Of a DNA stretch of 64,000 bases, positions 29,709-38,150 are shown one piece after another. The notes beneath the pieces were generated by a model that ran no database searches, was not told where the DNA came from, and saw nothing but the letters and a program-made list of their open reading frames with translations. The stretch comes from Rhizobium lusitanum. Lineage in GTDB: Bacteria; Pseudomonadota; Alphaproteobacteria; Rhizobiales; Rhizobiaceae. The stretch is from assembly GCF_014189535.1 (NCBI RefSeq), contig NZ_CP050307.1:1736001-1800000 (forward strand), written 5' to 3'. How positions within the stretch are numbered: the first letter of the stretch is position 1; each line of letters begins with the position of its first letter. A program made the translations under genes and the position numbers.

Positions 29709-30767
29709 CTAACCGGATATCGGAGTCGTTTCCTTCGTATCTGCCAGAAGGACCGCCATGTCCGGGATGCCGTCGGTGGCCGTCGCGCCGCTTAAGCAAC
29801 GCGCGGCCGCGCCATGAGCGACGGCGCATATGCGCTCGACAGGCCAGTTCTCGTGCAGGCCGTAGAGGACGGCGGCGCAAAAGGCATCGCCGGCACCGAC
29901 CGTGCTGACAATATCGCCCGGATCGACGGACCGCGAACGTATGACGACGGGCAAAGCGCCGGGCGCAAACCAGAAGCAGATCTCCGGGGCATGGATGACC
30001 GCCCCTTTGGCGACGCCCGCCGCAAGCAGGCGTTCGCCCGCTGTCAGAAGCTCCGCCTCGATCAGATCTCCCTTCGCGTCGCGAACGGTAACGCCCGTCG
30101 CCCGGCCCGCTTCCATCTCGTTGATAACAAGGAAATCGCAGAAGGGCAGAGCGGCACCAACCTTGGCCGCGAACTCCGGGTCTTCGCTCGATACGAAATC
30201 GACACAGGTCGTCAGACCTGCGCCCTGCGCGGCCTCCAGCAGGCGCGACGCTCCCGATCGGCCATCCGCATCCAGCCGGTCGAGACCGGGCAACAGCATC
30301 AGATAACCGAGATAGAAGAGCCTGTAGCCGGCATTCGCAAAAGTCGCAGGCGAGATGAGCGTATCCGTAACCGCATCGTTGGCGCCGCCATGATAGAAGA
30401 AGGTGCGGTTCTGGCCCGGCACGTTCATGACATGCGTATGCGCCGTCGCGTGATCGGCAAGCACGGTCAACCCGTCGACATTGATACCAGCAGCGACCAG
30501 ACGCGACTTGACGATCTCCCCGTCAATATCCGCACCGATGCACCCCGCCGCCGCCAGCTTTCCGGGAAAGCCGAGCGAGGCCAGATCGCTGACGACATTA
30601 GCCGCTCCGCCGCCGACGCCCAGATCCTGGTGCAGGATATGGGCGAGATTACCCTGTTCGGGCCAATAGGACAGGGTATGGACGCGGTCGACAATGAAAT
30701 TGCCCGCGCAAACGATGCCGCCCTGTTTCTGACTGTTGCGACCGTGAACCTCCTCCCCGGTCCGCAT
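29709..30767 (-). CDS. PfkB-family carbohydrate kinase
   Basis: This 352-residue ribokinase-type kinase should phosphorylate a sugar produced by the operon. The substrate-binding motif GVGGGAANVVSDLASLG (two-glycine motif with N) and the ATP/anion-hole motif STVGAGDAFCAAVLYGL with catalytic aspartate are clear. Its start overlaps the stop of the isomerase gene by one base (TGATG). A strong Shine-Dalgarno-like stretch (GGGGAGGAGG) lies a few codons inside the frame, so an alternative downstream start cannot be excluded. The substrate could be a ketopentose or ketohexose such as xylulose or fructose; it is not determined. Confidence 0.9.
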   Translation of the reverse strand: MRTGEEVHGRNSQKQGGIVCAGNFIVDRVHTLSYWPEQGNLAHILHQDLGVGGGAANVVSDLASLGFPGKLAAAGCIGADIDGEIVKSRLVAAGINVDGLTVLADHATAHTHVMNVPGQNRTFFYHGGANDAVTDTLISPATFANAGYRLFYLGYLMLLPGLDRLDADGRSGASRLLEAAQGAGLTTCVDFVSSEDPEFAAKVGAALPFCDFLVINEMEAGRATGVTVRDAKGDLIEAELLTAGERLLAAGVAKGAVIHAPEICFWFAPGALPVVIRSRSVDPGDIVSTVGAGDAFCAAVLYGLHENWPVERICAVAHGAAARCLSGATATDGIPDMAVLLADTKETTPISG

Positions 30768-31438
30768 CAGCCGCTTGCCTCATTCCAGAGAGGCATGAGC
30801 GGCGGCTCGTCTTCCTCGATCGCGGCAAAACGCCCGATCGGCTCCAGAAAGAAGTTGTCGCTATTGTCGTCGTTCACCTGGCTGACCTCGCCGACGAAAA
30901 CCGGGCCACCACCTTTCCGACCGTAGAAGCGATGATAGAGACCGGTGTGGATCGTCACGCTCTGGCCAGGTGAAAGAACTAGCGGTTCCCATGCGGCGAG
31001 CCTGCGTGGCAGTCCATCTACCGGAACGGTCACATCGTCGTTCAACACATTGCCATCCGCGTCGATGGCCGCGAATTCGATAACGAGATCGCCGCCGGCG
31101 CGGTTGATGATGTCTTCCATCTTCGCCGCATGACGATGCGTCGGCGTAACTTGGCCCTCTTCGACGAAGAGCAGCTTTTCGGCATAGGTACGCTCGCCCT
31201 CGACGCCAATGATGCCGTTGCGCAGGCAGAACAGCACGAGGCCACATTCGGCGAACCGGCTCGAGCCGAAATCGGTAACGTCCCAGCCCAACTGATGGGT
31301 ACGTAGATAGCTTGCTGCTTGCGGATGGGCGACAAAATCCGCCGCCGTCCAATATCCCCAGTCCGGCAGCGACCAGTGCCAGCGTTCAAGGGTTTCGCTT
31401 GCCCGCCGAAGCGCCGCATTGATTTCGGAGCGCTTCAT
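30767..31438 (-). CDS. D-lyxose isomerase family protein (cupin-type ketol isomerase)
   Basis: This 223-residue protein belongs to the D-lyxose ketol-isomerase family, Mn-dependent cupin enzymes that interconvert D-lyxose and D-xylulose (some also D-mannose and D-fructose). The metal ligands are visible in TPTHRHAAKMEDIINRAGG (two His and Glu) and in TIHTGLYHRFYG (His). WSLPDWGYWTAADF and the C-terminal NFFLEPIGRFAAIEEDE are family segments. It overlaps the preceding dehydrogenase gene by 4 bp and the kinase by 1 bp, indicating tight coupling. Actual substrate may differ. Confidence 0.87.
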   Translation of the reverse strand: MKRSEINAALRRASETLERWHWSLPDWGYWTAADFVAHPQAASYLRTHQLGWDVTDFGSSRFAECGLVLFCLRNGIIGVEGERTYAEKLLFVEEGQVTPTHRHAAKMEDIINRAGGDLVIEFAAIDADGNVLNDDVTVPVDGLPRRLAAWEPLVLSPGQSVTIHTGLYHRFYGRKGGGPVFVGEVSQVNDDNSDNFFLEPIGRFAAIEEDEPPLMPLWNEASG

Positions 31439-32592
31439 CGAACCACGGCTCCGTCATACTCAACCGGCACCACGATATCCTCGCGCCCGGATTTGAGCGC
31501 CGCCGTCAGCACAGCATGATGCGCCTGTGCCTCGGCCGGTGTCGCGCAGCCGAAACCATTTGCATTTCCTCCAGCCAGCTCATCGACGAAGGCCGCCCAC
31601 ATCTGCTGGATGGCATCGGCAAAGCCGAACTCGAAAATCTTGCCGGTGATGGCCGGGAACAGCGAGCCATAGCCGAGATCCTCGGTGCTCCAGGCCTGTG
31701 TGCCGCCATTATAGTCCATCCATTGCCACTGGCGCGGCGACTTTGTGCTGAAGAAGGCACTCTTCTTCATGCCGAGAATGCGAAGGTACCAGGTGTTGGA
31801 TTCGCCGGGCGCAATGCGCCAGGTTTTCAGCACCATGGGAAATTCCTGATCCGCCGTGCATACCCGGCTGCTGATCGTGGCATTGTCCCAGGTGGTGCAG
31901 GGCAACATGCCACCCTTACCGTCGGGACGCTCGGTGACCATCTTGACCAGTTGCGCGTGCAGGGTAGACGGCCGCCAGCCGAGACGCAGCGGCACATGCA
32001 GGACATGCATGCCGAGATCACCCATGCAGCCGTATTCGCCGTTGATCTCAGCCATCCGCTTCCAGTTGATCGGCTTTTGCCGATCAATATCTGAAGAATG
32101 CAGGAATCCCGCCTCGACTTCGAGGATATCCCCCATCTCACCGCTCTCCGCCAGCGCGATGACCTTCTGCGCACCCGGGAAGAACGGCATTTCCGACGAG
32201 CAACGGACCAGAAGCTCTGGATGCTCGGCCAGGACCGCCATGATCGCGCCGTTCTGGGCCGCATCCATACCGAAGGGCTTTTCGCCTAGCAGGTGCTTTC
32301 CAGCCTTCAGGATGTCGATGTAGAGCTGCTGATGCAGCACATGCGGTACGGCGCAATAGATCGCGTCGATCTCGGGATTGGCCAGAAGCTCCTTATAGTC
32401 GGCAGTGAACTGCCGCACGCTCGGCACATGATCCCTGAACCAGTCGATCAGCGTCGCATTGGTGTCGCAGACGGCGACGATCTCCGGCCGCGCCTTCACA
32501 TCGGCCAGATGCAGCCAGCGCGCCGCGGCACTGGCGAATTCGCGCCCCATCAGGCCGCAGCCGATAACGCCGAAACGGAATATTTTCGTCAT
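31435..32592 (-). CDS. Gfo/Idh/MocA-family oxidoreductase
   Basis: This 385-residue NAD(P)-dependent sugar dehydrogenase has an N-terminal Rossmann domain (FGVIGCGLMGREFA), the conserved EKP signature in KHLLGEKPFGMDAAQNG and a C-terminal substrate-binding domain with GDLGMHVLHVPLRLGWRP. Family members oxidise sugars or inositols at a ring hydroxyl or carbonyl; some dehydrogenate aldoses to lactones. It follows the aldolase gene after 23 bp and overlaps the isomerase gene. Its oxidation step within the pathway is not defined by sequence. Confidence 0.9.
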   Translation of the reverse strand: MTKIFRFGVIGCGLMGREFASAAARWLHLADVKARPEIVAVCDTNATLIDWFRDHVPSVRQFTADYKELLANPEIDAIYCAVPHVLHQQLYIDILKAGKHLLGEKPFGMDAAQNGAIMAVLAEHPELLVRCSSEMPFFPGAQKVIALAESGEMGDILEVEAGFLHSSDIDRQKPINWKRMAEINGEYGCMGDLGMHVLHVPLRLGWRPSTLHAQLVKMVTERPDGKGGMLPCTTWDNATISSRVCTADQEFPMVLKTWRIAPGESNTWYLRILGMKKSAFFSTKSPRQWQWMDYNGGTQAWSTEDLGYGSLFPAITGKIFEFGFADAIQQMWAAFVDELAGGNANGFGCATPAEAQAHHAVLTAALKSGREDIVVPVEYDGAVVR

Positions 32593-32615
32593 GACATTTC
32601 CTCCCCAAGAGCCTG

Positions 32616-33440
32616 TCAGGCGAGATGCAGCGAGGCTTGCTCGACAGATGCATTTTCATGGACAATCGCCATCAGGGCGCGCGTCATACCGGCGGGATTG
32701 TTGTGCTGAATGACGTTGCGGCCGTAGACGATGCCGCGTGCGCCTTGCTCCATCAACTGCTTGGTGCGGCTGAGGATCTCCTGATCCGAAACGCGGCCGC
32801 CGCCACGGACCAGCACCGGCAGGCCCTGGGCGATCTCGACGACACGGTGATATTCCTCGACATTGTCGCACGGGTCGGCCTTGATGATATCGGCGCCGAG
32901 TTCGGCTGCCTGACGCACCAGCGGCAGGATCTTGTCGATCGCGCCGTCGACCATGTAGGCGCCCTTGGAATTGTCCTGCATGACCAGCGGCTCGACCATC
33001 AGCGGCATGCCGTAGATCTCACATTCACGCTTCAGGCTGTTCACGTTGCGCACGCAGGCCCGATAGACTTCGGGCTGGTTCGGCAGCATCAGCAGATTGA
33101 CGACGACACAGGCGGCGTCCAGCGCCACGCCCTGCTCCACTGCCCTGTCAATCATTTCGGAAAACAACGCCGATGGCAGCGGATTCCCATAGATGTTGGC
33201 GATATCGGTGCGCAGCACCAGCGCCGGGCGCTGCTTACCAGGGATCGCCTGCAGAAGCGGCGCGGTACCCGGTGGAAGCTGAATGGCATCAGGTGCAGCA
33301 TCCGCGATGACCTTGACAGCCGTCCTCATGTCTTCAATGCCGGCGAGAAAGGTCCGCTCATTGAACATGCCATGGTCGATGGCGACGTCGAAGCAATTTC
33401 CAGACACGCCAAAAAGGCGGTTGAGCCGCGCGGATTTCAT
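32616..33440 (-). CDS. DhnA-type class I aldolase
   Basis: This 274-residue TIM-barrel aldolase belongs to the DhnA/DeoC superfamily (archaeal-type class I fructose-bisphosphate aldolases, LsrF and relatives). The Schiff-base lysine is in ADIIKADPCDN, and the phosphate-binding end of the barrel is in VLVRGGGRVS and GARGIVYGRNVIQH. The ATG at 33440 follows GGGAGGA; the extended frame runs through the operators and is rejected. It is the first gene of the six-gene LacI-controlled operon and probably splits a phosphorylated ketose made by the PfkB kinase. Confidence 0.88.
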   Translation of the reverse strand: MKSARLNRLFGVSGNCFDVAIDHGMFNERTFLAGIEDMRTAVKVIADAAPDAIQLPPGTAPLLQAIPGKQRPALVLRTDIANIYGNPLPSALFSEMIDRAVEQGVALDAACVVVNLLMLPNQPEVYRACVRNVNSLKRECEIYGMPLMVEPLVMQDNSKGAYMVDGAIDKILPLVRQAAELGADIIKADPCDNVEEYHRVVEIAQGLPVLVRGGGRVSDQEILSRTKQLMEQGARGIVYGRNVIQHNNPAGMTRALMAIVHENASVEQASLHLA

Positions 33441-33456
33441 GAAGTTCCTCCCAGTA

Positions 33457-33470
33457 TGGTAACGTTTCCA
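33457..33470 (-). promoter_or_regulatory. LacI-type operator 1 upstream of the aldolase operon
   Basis: TGGTAACGTTTCCA is a near-perfect palindrome with the central CG typical of LacI-family sites. It lies 16 bp upstream of the aldolase start, overlapping the expected transcription start, a classic repressor position. Confidence 0.7.
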
Positions 33471-33511
33471 CATCGATATTAAGCGACGGATACGGCGAGT
33501 CAAGATGAATG

Positions 33512-33525
33512 TGGTATCGTTTCCA
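33512..33525 (-). promoter_or_regulatory. LacI-type operator 2 upstream of the aldolase operon
   Basis: TGGTATCGTTTCCA matches operator 1 at 13 of 14 positions, and its flanks extend the dyad to GTGG/CCAC. The two sites are 55 bp apart, about five helical turns, which would allow cooperative binding or looping by a LacI-type tetramer. Confidence 0.7.
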
Positions 33526-33650
33526 CACCTACCTATTTCCAACTCTTAACCTACTAGGGCTCGACTACAAAAGCGCTCTGATTGAGGGATTTGACGGCCT
33601 CGACGCCTGACGCGAGCGTGGCTCAGTTCAAAGGATAATAGCGACCAGTG

Positions 33651-34607
33651 CTAATCCAAATCGATGAGACGCTGAGCCGTAAACTTGTCCGTCACAAGCG
33701 TATCGATGACACCGACACGCAGCGCTCCCGCGATTGCGGCAGTCTTCTTTTCACCGCCTGCAAGCGCGACGACGCGCTCGACCTTTGCAAGCTCATCCAG
33801 TGAAATTCCGATGACGCGTTCGTCGAGCGGCGTCTTGACGGCATTGCCCTTCAGGTCGAAGAACCGGAGCGAGATATCACCGACCGCACCAGCATCGGCC
33901 AAGTCAGCCAACTCGCGGGACGAAAAGATGTTGCCGGAGCGCGCCAACAGCTCCGATGGCTCGACGGCACCGATCCCGACAATGGCGAGGCTGATCGAGC
34001 CGAAAAGATCAATCGTCTCACGAACGAACGGATCGACCATCATCAGAAGCTTCGCTTCCCGTGAGCTTGTGACGCCCTGCACGGTCAACAGTTTCGGCTC
34101 TCCGCCTGTCAGCCGGGCCAATCTTGTCGTCAGCTGCGTCGCATGGGTTTGCACCGACGGATCGCCCATTCCACCCAGCGTTTGCACGATGTATTTCGCC
34201 TGCGCGCTCTTCTGGGGATGAATGTTCTCCACCATCTTGAAGATGGTCTGACTCCAGCTTGAAACACCGATGATTTCGCCTTGCGCCAGCGTTACTTCCA
34301 GAAGGTGCGCCGCGGCTTCACCGATACGCGCCATGATCGCGCCGTCGCGATCCTCCGAACATTCCACGACAATGGCTTCTGGAAGATTGAACCGTTCGCG
34401 AAGGGCGCCTTCCAAATCAGCATAGGTGCCCGCAGGAGGGATGACGGTAGTTCGAACGATGTCTTCGGCTTCCGCACGCTTGAGCATGCGCGACACGGTT
34501 GCCTGTGACAGCCGCAGATGCTGAGCAATGTCTGCCTGACGCTTGTGCTCGATATGGTACATCTGTGCCACGCGGGAAATCAGGCGAAGTTCATTGATAC
34601 GTCCCAT
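33651..34607 (-). CDS. SorC/DeoR-type sugar-binding transcriptional regulator
   Basis: This 318-residue regulator of the SorC family has an N-terminal helix-turn-helix (QADIAQHLRLSQATVSRMLKRAEAEDIV) and a large C-terminal sugar-phosphate-binding domain (VECSEDRDGAIMARIGEAAAHLLE, IGVSSWSQT, VQTLGGMGDPS, VALAGGEKKTAAIAGALR). It is the last gene of the transketolase/kinase operon. A 14-bp palindrome that straddles the kinase stop lies 14 bp upstream of its ATG, with matching copies at 37940 and 38091, so it probably autoregulates and controls the divergent transporter operon. Its effector is likely a phosphorylated intermediate. Confidence 0.9.
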   Translation of the reverse strand: MGRINELRLISRVAQMYHIEHKRQADIAQHLRLSQATVSRMLKRAEAEDIVRTTVIPPAGTYADLEGALRERFNLPEAIVVECSEDRDGAIMARIGEAAAHLLEVTLAQGEIIGVSSWSQTIFKMVENIHPQKSAQAKYIVQTLGGMGDPSVQTHATQLTTRLARLTGGEPKLLTVQGVTSSREAKLLMMVDPFVRETIDLFGSISLAIVGIGAVEPSELLARSGNIFSSRELADLADAGAVGDISLRFFDLKGNAVKTPLDERVIGISLDELAKVERVVALAGGEKKTAAIAGALRVGVIDTLVTDKFTAQRLIDLD

Positions 34608-34621
34608 ATTTTCCCCAGCCG

Positions 34622-34635
34622 TGAATTTTTATTCA
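34622..34635 (-). promoter_or_regulatory. SorC-type operator 3 at the kinase/regulator junction
   Basis: TGAATTTTTATTCA shares the TGAAT-N4-ATTCA form with the two operators between the divergent operons; the arms extend to GTGAAT/ATTCAC. It covers the kinase stop codon and lies just upstream of the regulator's start, suggesting autoregulation or a roadblock site. Confidence 0.6.
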
Positions 34636-36095
34636 CCATTAGCGGGCGGCGGGCCGAACGTCGAGCGGGCAATGGCATCGCTCCACGTATTAAGTTTCTC
34701 CGACGAAATATTCGCCTGCGGTCTTATGACCGTGCTGCTGCGTGGCAGACGCGCGATAGCGTCCAGATCCGGCCACATGCCGAGCGACAGACCGGCCAGG
34801 TAAGCCGCCCCCAAGGCCGACGCCTCCGGAGCTTCACATTGAATAACCGGGTGCTGCAAGAGGTCGGCAACGCACTGCATCAGAAACGTATTCTTGCTGG
34901 GGCCGCCGTCGACATAGAGCGCACCGATCGTCCCACCATTTTGGCTTTGCATCGCCGCAAAGACATCGTGAACCTGAAAGGCGATCGAGTCCGTCACGGC
35001 TCTGGCCATTTGCGCCCTGGTCGTGTTGAAATCGATCTGAGAAAACAGGGCACGCGCGTCCGAATTCCAGTGCGGCGCGCCGAGGCCGACAAATGCCGGC
35101 ACGAAACCGGGTCCGCCGGGCTCCGCCGTAGATGCCAGGTTGATCAATGCGGCAACATCCGGCAGTCCAAGCACATCCGTCATCCATGGCAGGCTGGCGG
35201 CCGAGACGAGGATGTTTCCCTCGAAGGCAAATGTCGGCTTGCCGGCAATACGCCAGGCGACCGTGGTGGTGATGCCATTGCTTGGGGCGATGAAGTGCGG
35301 CAGCGTGGTCATGACAGACGACCCTGTTCCGAACGTCACCTTTCCGTCGCCGGCCTTGTAGGCTCCATGTCCGAAGAGGGCAGCGTGGCTATCGCCGATT
35401 GCCGCGCAAATCGGAGTGCCATCGCTCACGCCAGGCACACCGATGGTCGATCCGAAGCTTCCGGAACTGTCCAGCACCTCCGGCAATACGTCCTTGGTGA
35501 CGCCGAACAACTCGCAGAGCTCATTGCTCCATTGCTGTGACTTGAGGTCGAAGAGCTGGCTTCGCGCGGCGTTGGAGGCATCGCACACATGCCGTTTACC
35601 GCCGGACAAGCGATGGATCAGCCAGCTGTCCACCGTGCCGATCCGGATCGAACGCCCTATCGGAGCGCGATCGAGAAGCCACCGCACTTTCGATCCCGGG
35701 AACATCGGGTCGATGGGAAGACCGGTGATCTGCTCGACCCGATGCGAATGACCGTGCTCGATCAACCGGGCACAATCCGGCGCCGTCCGGCGGCACTGCC
35801 AGCTGACGACGGGTCCAAGCGCCTCTCCGGTTTCACCATCCCAGATCGTCACCGATTCACGCTGATTGGAAACCGCCACGGCTTCGATCGTAACCTGCGG
35901 CGCCGCTTCGATGCAGAGACGCACGGCCTCGCAGACGGACTGCCAGATCCGGTTGGGATCCTGCTCGACCCAACCGGATTGAGGATAGCTAATGCCGACC
36001 GGAGCCGCGCCACGCGAGATCAGCTCGCCTGTCTCCGATACCAAAATGGCTTTGGAGTTGGTGGTGCCCTGATCGATTGCCAGGATGGCGCGCAT
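34629..36095 (-). CDS. FGGY-family carbohydrate kinase (glycerol kinase-like)
   Basis: This 488-residue kinase of the FGGY/actin-like ATPase fold has an N-terminal phosphate loop (AILAIDQGTTNSKAIL), QRESVTIWDGETG, substrate residues around LPIDPMFPGSKVRWLLD, and the ATP-site region LYVDGGPSKNTFLMQCVADLLQ with ASALGAAYLAGL. The sequence is nearest in feel to glycerol kinase, but the genomic partners (split transketolase, SorC regulator, ribose-type transporter) point to a ketose or polyol substrate. ATG at 36095 follows GGAG; an in-frame ATG at 36110 is the alternative. D-xylulose, erythrulose and apulose kinases belong to the same family. Confidence 0.9.
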   Translation of the reverse strand: MRAILAIDQGTTNSKAILVSETGELISRGAAPVGISYPQSGWVEQDPNRIWQSVCEAVRLCIEAAPQVTIEAVAVSNQRESVTIWDGETGEALGPVVSWQCRRTAPDCARLIEHGHSHRVEQITGLPIDPMFPGSKVRWLLDRAPIGRSIRIGTVDSWLIHRLSGGKRHVCDASNAARSQLFDLKSQQWSNELCELFGVTKDVLPEVLDSSGSFGSTIGVPGVSDGTPICAAIGDSHAALFGHGAYKAGDGKVTFGTGSSVMTTLPHFIAPSNGITTTVAWRIAGKPTFAFEGNILVSAASLPWMTDVLGLPDVAALINLASTAEPGGPGFVPAFVGLGAPHWNSDARALFSQIDFNTTRAQMARAVTDSIAFQVHDVFAAMQSQNGGTIGALYVDGGPSKNTFLMQCVADLLQHPVIQCEAPEASALGAAYLAGLSLGMWPDLDAIARLPRSSTVIRPQANISSEKLNTWSDAIARSTFGPPPANGE

Positions 36096-36160
36096 GACTA
36101 TCTTCTCCACATAGGTATCGGAGCATGGTCGCTGCTCCGCAAACGGCGACTAGCGCTTGC

Positions 36161-37117
36161 TCACTTCCGCTTCAACAGGGCAAGCGTCGCCTCTGCGATG
36201 GCACTCGGAGCCATACCAAACTCATCCAGCAGAAATTCGGCGGAGCCCGTCGGCGCATAGATGCCAGGAACACCCAAGCGCTTCATCGGCACCGGCGCAT
36301 TGTCGACCACGACTTCGGCAACTGCCGAACCGAGACCGCCATAGATCGAGTGTTCCTCAGCGGTCACGATCGCACCGGTTTCCTTTGCAGCGGCGATGAT
36401 GGCATCTTCATCGATGGGGCGCACGGTTGCCATATTGAGCACGCGTGCGTTCACACCCTGTTTTGCCAGTATGTCTGCCGCCTTCATCATGCGATGCGTC
36501 AGCGTTCCATTGGCGATCAGCGTCACATCTTCACCGTCGCGAAGACGATTTGCGCGGCCGGGCACGAATTTATGACCTTCCGGAAGAAGATCCGGCACGC
36601 CGACGCGCGACAGGCGAAGGAAGCAGGGACCGGCATAGCTCGCAGCCCATTCGATCGCTGCGGCAGTCTCGATGCGATCGCATGGCGCAATGACGGGCAA
36701 ATTCGGCAGAACGCGCGTCCATGCAAAGTCTTCGATGGAATGATGCGTGGGGCCGAGCTCACCGTAAGCCATGCCTGACGAAATCCCGATCAGCTTGACG
36801 TTGGCATTCGAGTAGGAAATGTCGGCCTTGATCTGTTCCAGGGCGCGGCCGGTCAGGAAGCAGGATGCGGCGCAGACGAAGGGGATGCGCCCGCCATTGG
36901 CAAGTCCCGCGCTAACGCCGACCATGTTCTGCTCGGCGATACCGACGTTGATCAAACGGTCCGGAAACTTCGATTTGAAGCCACCAAGCTTCGAGGAGCC
37001 GACCGAGTCATTGCAGACGGCAACGATCGTCTGGTCGATCGATGCCATCTTCTCCAAGGTTGCAGCAAACGCATCGCGGCAGTCGTGCAAAACGGTAGTT
37101 GAGATGGGCGCGTCCAT
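36161..37117 (-). CDS. transketolase C-terminal subunit
   Basis: This 318-residue protein carries the pyrimidine-binding and C-terminal domains of a two-subunit transketolase, starting MDAPISTTVLHDCRDAFAAT. Segments VGVSAGLANGGRIPFVCAASCFLTGRALEQIK (pyrimidine domain) and MATVRPIDEDAIIAAAKETGAIVTAEEHSIYGGLGSAVAEV (C-terminal domain, with the conserved E-E-H) are clear. Its ATG shares one base with the stop of the N-terminal subunit gene (TAATG), so the two are made together. It transfers a two-carbon ketol unit between sugar phosphates. Dedicated split transketolases in sugar operons often act on unusual ketose phosphates. Confidence 0.92.
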   Translation of the reverse strand: MDAPISTTVLHDCRDAFAATLEKMASIDQTIVAVCNDSVGSSKLGGFKSKFPDRLINVGIAEQNMVGVSAGLANGGRIPFVCAASCFLTGRALEQIKADISYSNANVKLIGISSGMAYGELGPTHHSIEDFAWTRVLPNLPVIAPCDRIETAAAIEWAASYAGPCFLRLSRVGVPDLLPEGHKFVPGRANRLRDGEDVTLIANGTLTHRMMKAADILAKQGVNARVLNMATVRPIDEDAIIAAAKETGAIVTAEEHSIYGGLGSAVAEVVVDNAPVPMKRLGVPGIYAPTGSAEFLLDEFGMAPSAIAEATLALLKRK

Positions 37118-37926
37118 TAAAGTGCCTCCGACAGTTCTGCGACTGCGAGTTCGTACTGTTCCTTGTTTGGCACCTTGTGGTGCCAGTCGACCCGGTCCTG
37201 CATGAATGAAATGCCGTGACCTTTGTTGGTATGGGCAACGATGCAATGCGGGCGGGCGCCCCGATGCTGGAGTGCCGGAACGATCTCCGCCATGTCGTTG
37301 CCGTTGATCTCGGTGACCTCCCAGCCGAAAGCTTCGAGCTTCGGCCTCAATGGCGCAACATTGTTGGTGTCGGCAAGGGCGGCACCTTGCTGGAACCGAT
37401 TGTGGTCGATGATCAGCGTCAGGTTATTCAGCTGAAACTGGGACGCCGCCATGATCGCTTCCCAGTTCGAGCCTTCCTGCATCTCGCCATCACCGGTCAT
37501 CACATAGGTGTGGTAAGCGGCGGAGCTAAGCTTGCCGGCCGTTGCGATACCGATGGCGACGGGAAGGCCGTGTCCGAGCGGACCGGTATTGGTCTCGACG
37601 CCAGGAACCTTGTTGCAGTTCGGGTGGCCGTTCAGACGCGAGTGCGGCTGCAGGAAAGTCGAGATCTCGTCCTCGGGAAAGAAGCCGCGTTTCGCCAGGG
37701 TGACGTAGAGCGCGCATGCGGTGTGTCCCTTCGAGAGAACGAACCGGTCCCGATCAGGATGCTTCGCATCATCCGGATAGATCTTCAACACATGAAAATA
37801 GAGTGCGGTCAGTATATCGATGGCCGACATCTCCCCGCCAATGTGACCCGCGCCCGCTGCATATACCGCTTCCAGATCGCGCAGACGTATCTGACGCGCG
37901 GTGCGCTCGAGTTCCTTCCACTGCAT
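37117..37926 (-). CDS. transketolase N-terminal (thiamine-diphosphate) subunit
   Basis: This 269-residue protein is the diphosphate-binding half of a split transketolase. Hallmarks are AGAGHIGGEMSAIDILTALYF, SKGHTACALYVTLAKRG, TGPLGHGLPVAIGIATAGK and the thiamine diphosphate motif GDGEMQEGSNWEAIMAASQ ending near NLTLIIDHN. It is the first gene of the operon running to the SorC regulator. Upstream lies a SorC-type palindrome at 37940-37953, only 13 bp from its start, and a divergent transporter operon. Confidence 0.93.
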   Translation of the reverse strand: MQWKELERTARQIRLRDLEAVYAAGAGHIGGEMSAIDILTALYFHVLKIYPDDAKHPDRDRFVLSKGHTACALYVTLAKRGFFPEDEISTFLQPHSRLNGHPNCNKVPGVETNTGPLGHGLPVAIGIATAGKLSSAAYHTYVMTGDGEMQEGSNWEAIMAASQFQLNNLTLIIDHNRFQQGAALADTNNVAPLRPKLEAFGWEVTEINGNDMAEIVPALQHRGARPHCIVAHTNKGHGISFMQDRVDWHHKVPNKEQYELAVAELSEAL

Positions 37927-37939
37927 GGCGTTTCCTTTG

Positions 37940-37953
37940 TGAATAAATATTCA
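37940..37953 (-). promoter_or_regulatory. SorC-type operator 1 upstream of the split transketolase
   Basis: TGAATAAATATTCA has perfect 6-bp arms (TGAATA/TATTCA). It is 13 bp upstream of the transketolase N-subunit start, close enough to block transcription initiation. It matches the other two sites in the TGAAT-N4-ATTC form. Confidence 0.65.
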
Positions 37954-38090
37954 ATACAACATATTTTTGCACAAACTACGCTCTAGTCAAGCCAGTTTCT
38001 GAATATATGCCCACGCGGCCCAAAGCCGCTCGTGCTTTCCGGCCTATTGACATGGACAAAAAGAGGCGGTAGTGCATTTTTCAACACTTA

Positions 38091-38104
38091 TGAATAATTA
38101 TTCT
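38091..38104 (+). promoter_or_regulatory. SorC-type operator 2 upstream of the sugar ABC transporter
   Basis: TGAATAATTATTCT contains the perfect 12-bp palindrome GAATAATTATTC. It is 46 bp upstream of the permease ATG. With the site at 37940 it gives each divergent operon its own promoter-proximal copy. Confidence 0.65.
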
Positions 38105-38150
38105 TAGGTGAGGGTTAATCCTCACGGCAAGCGAATAGGTGGGAGGAACA

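Noticed and set aside
34629..37926. firm assignment of the kinase/transketolase operon to D-apiose catabolism
   Set aside because: Only the kinase-plus-split-transketolase layout fits; the isomerase is not seen and residue-level evidence is lacking, so it is kept as one hypothesis.
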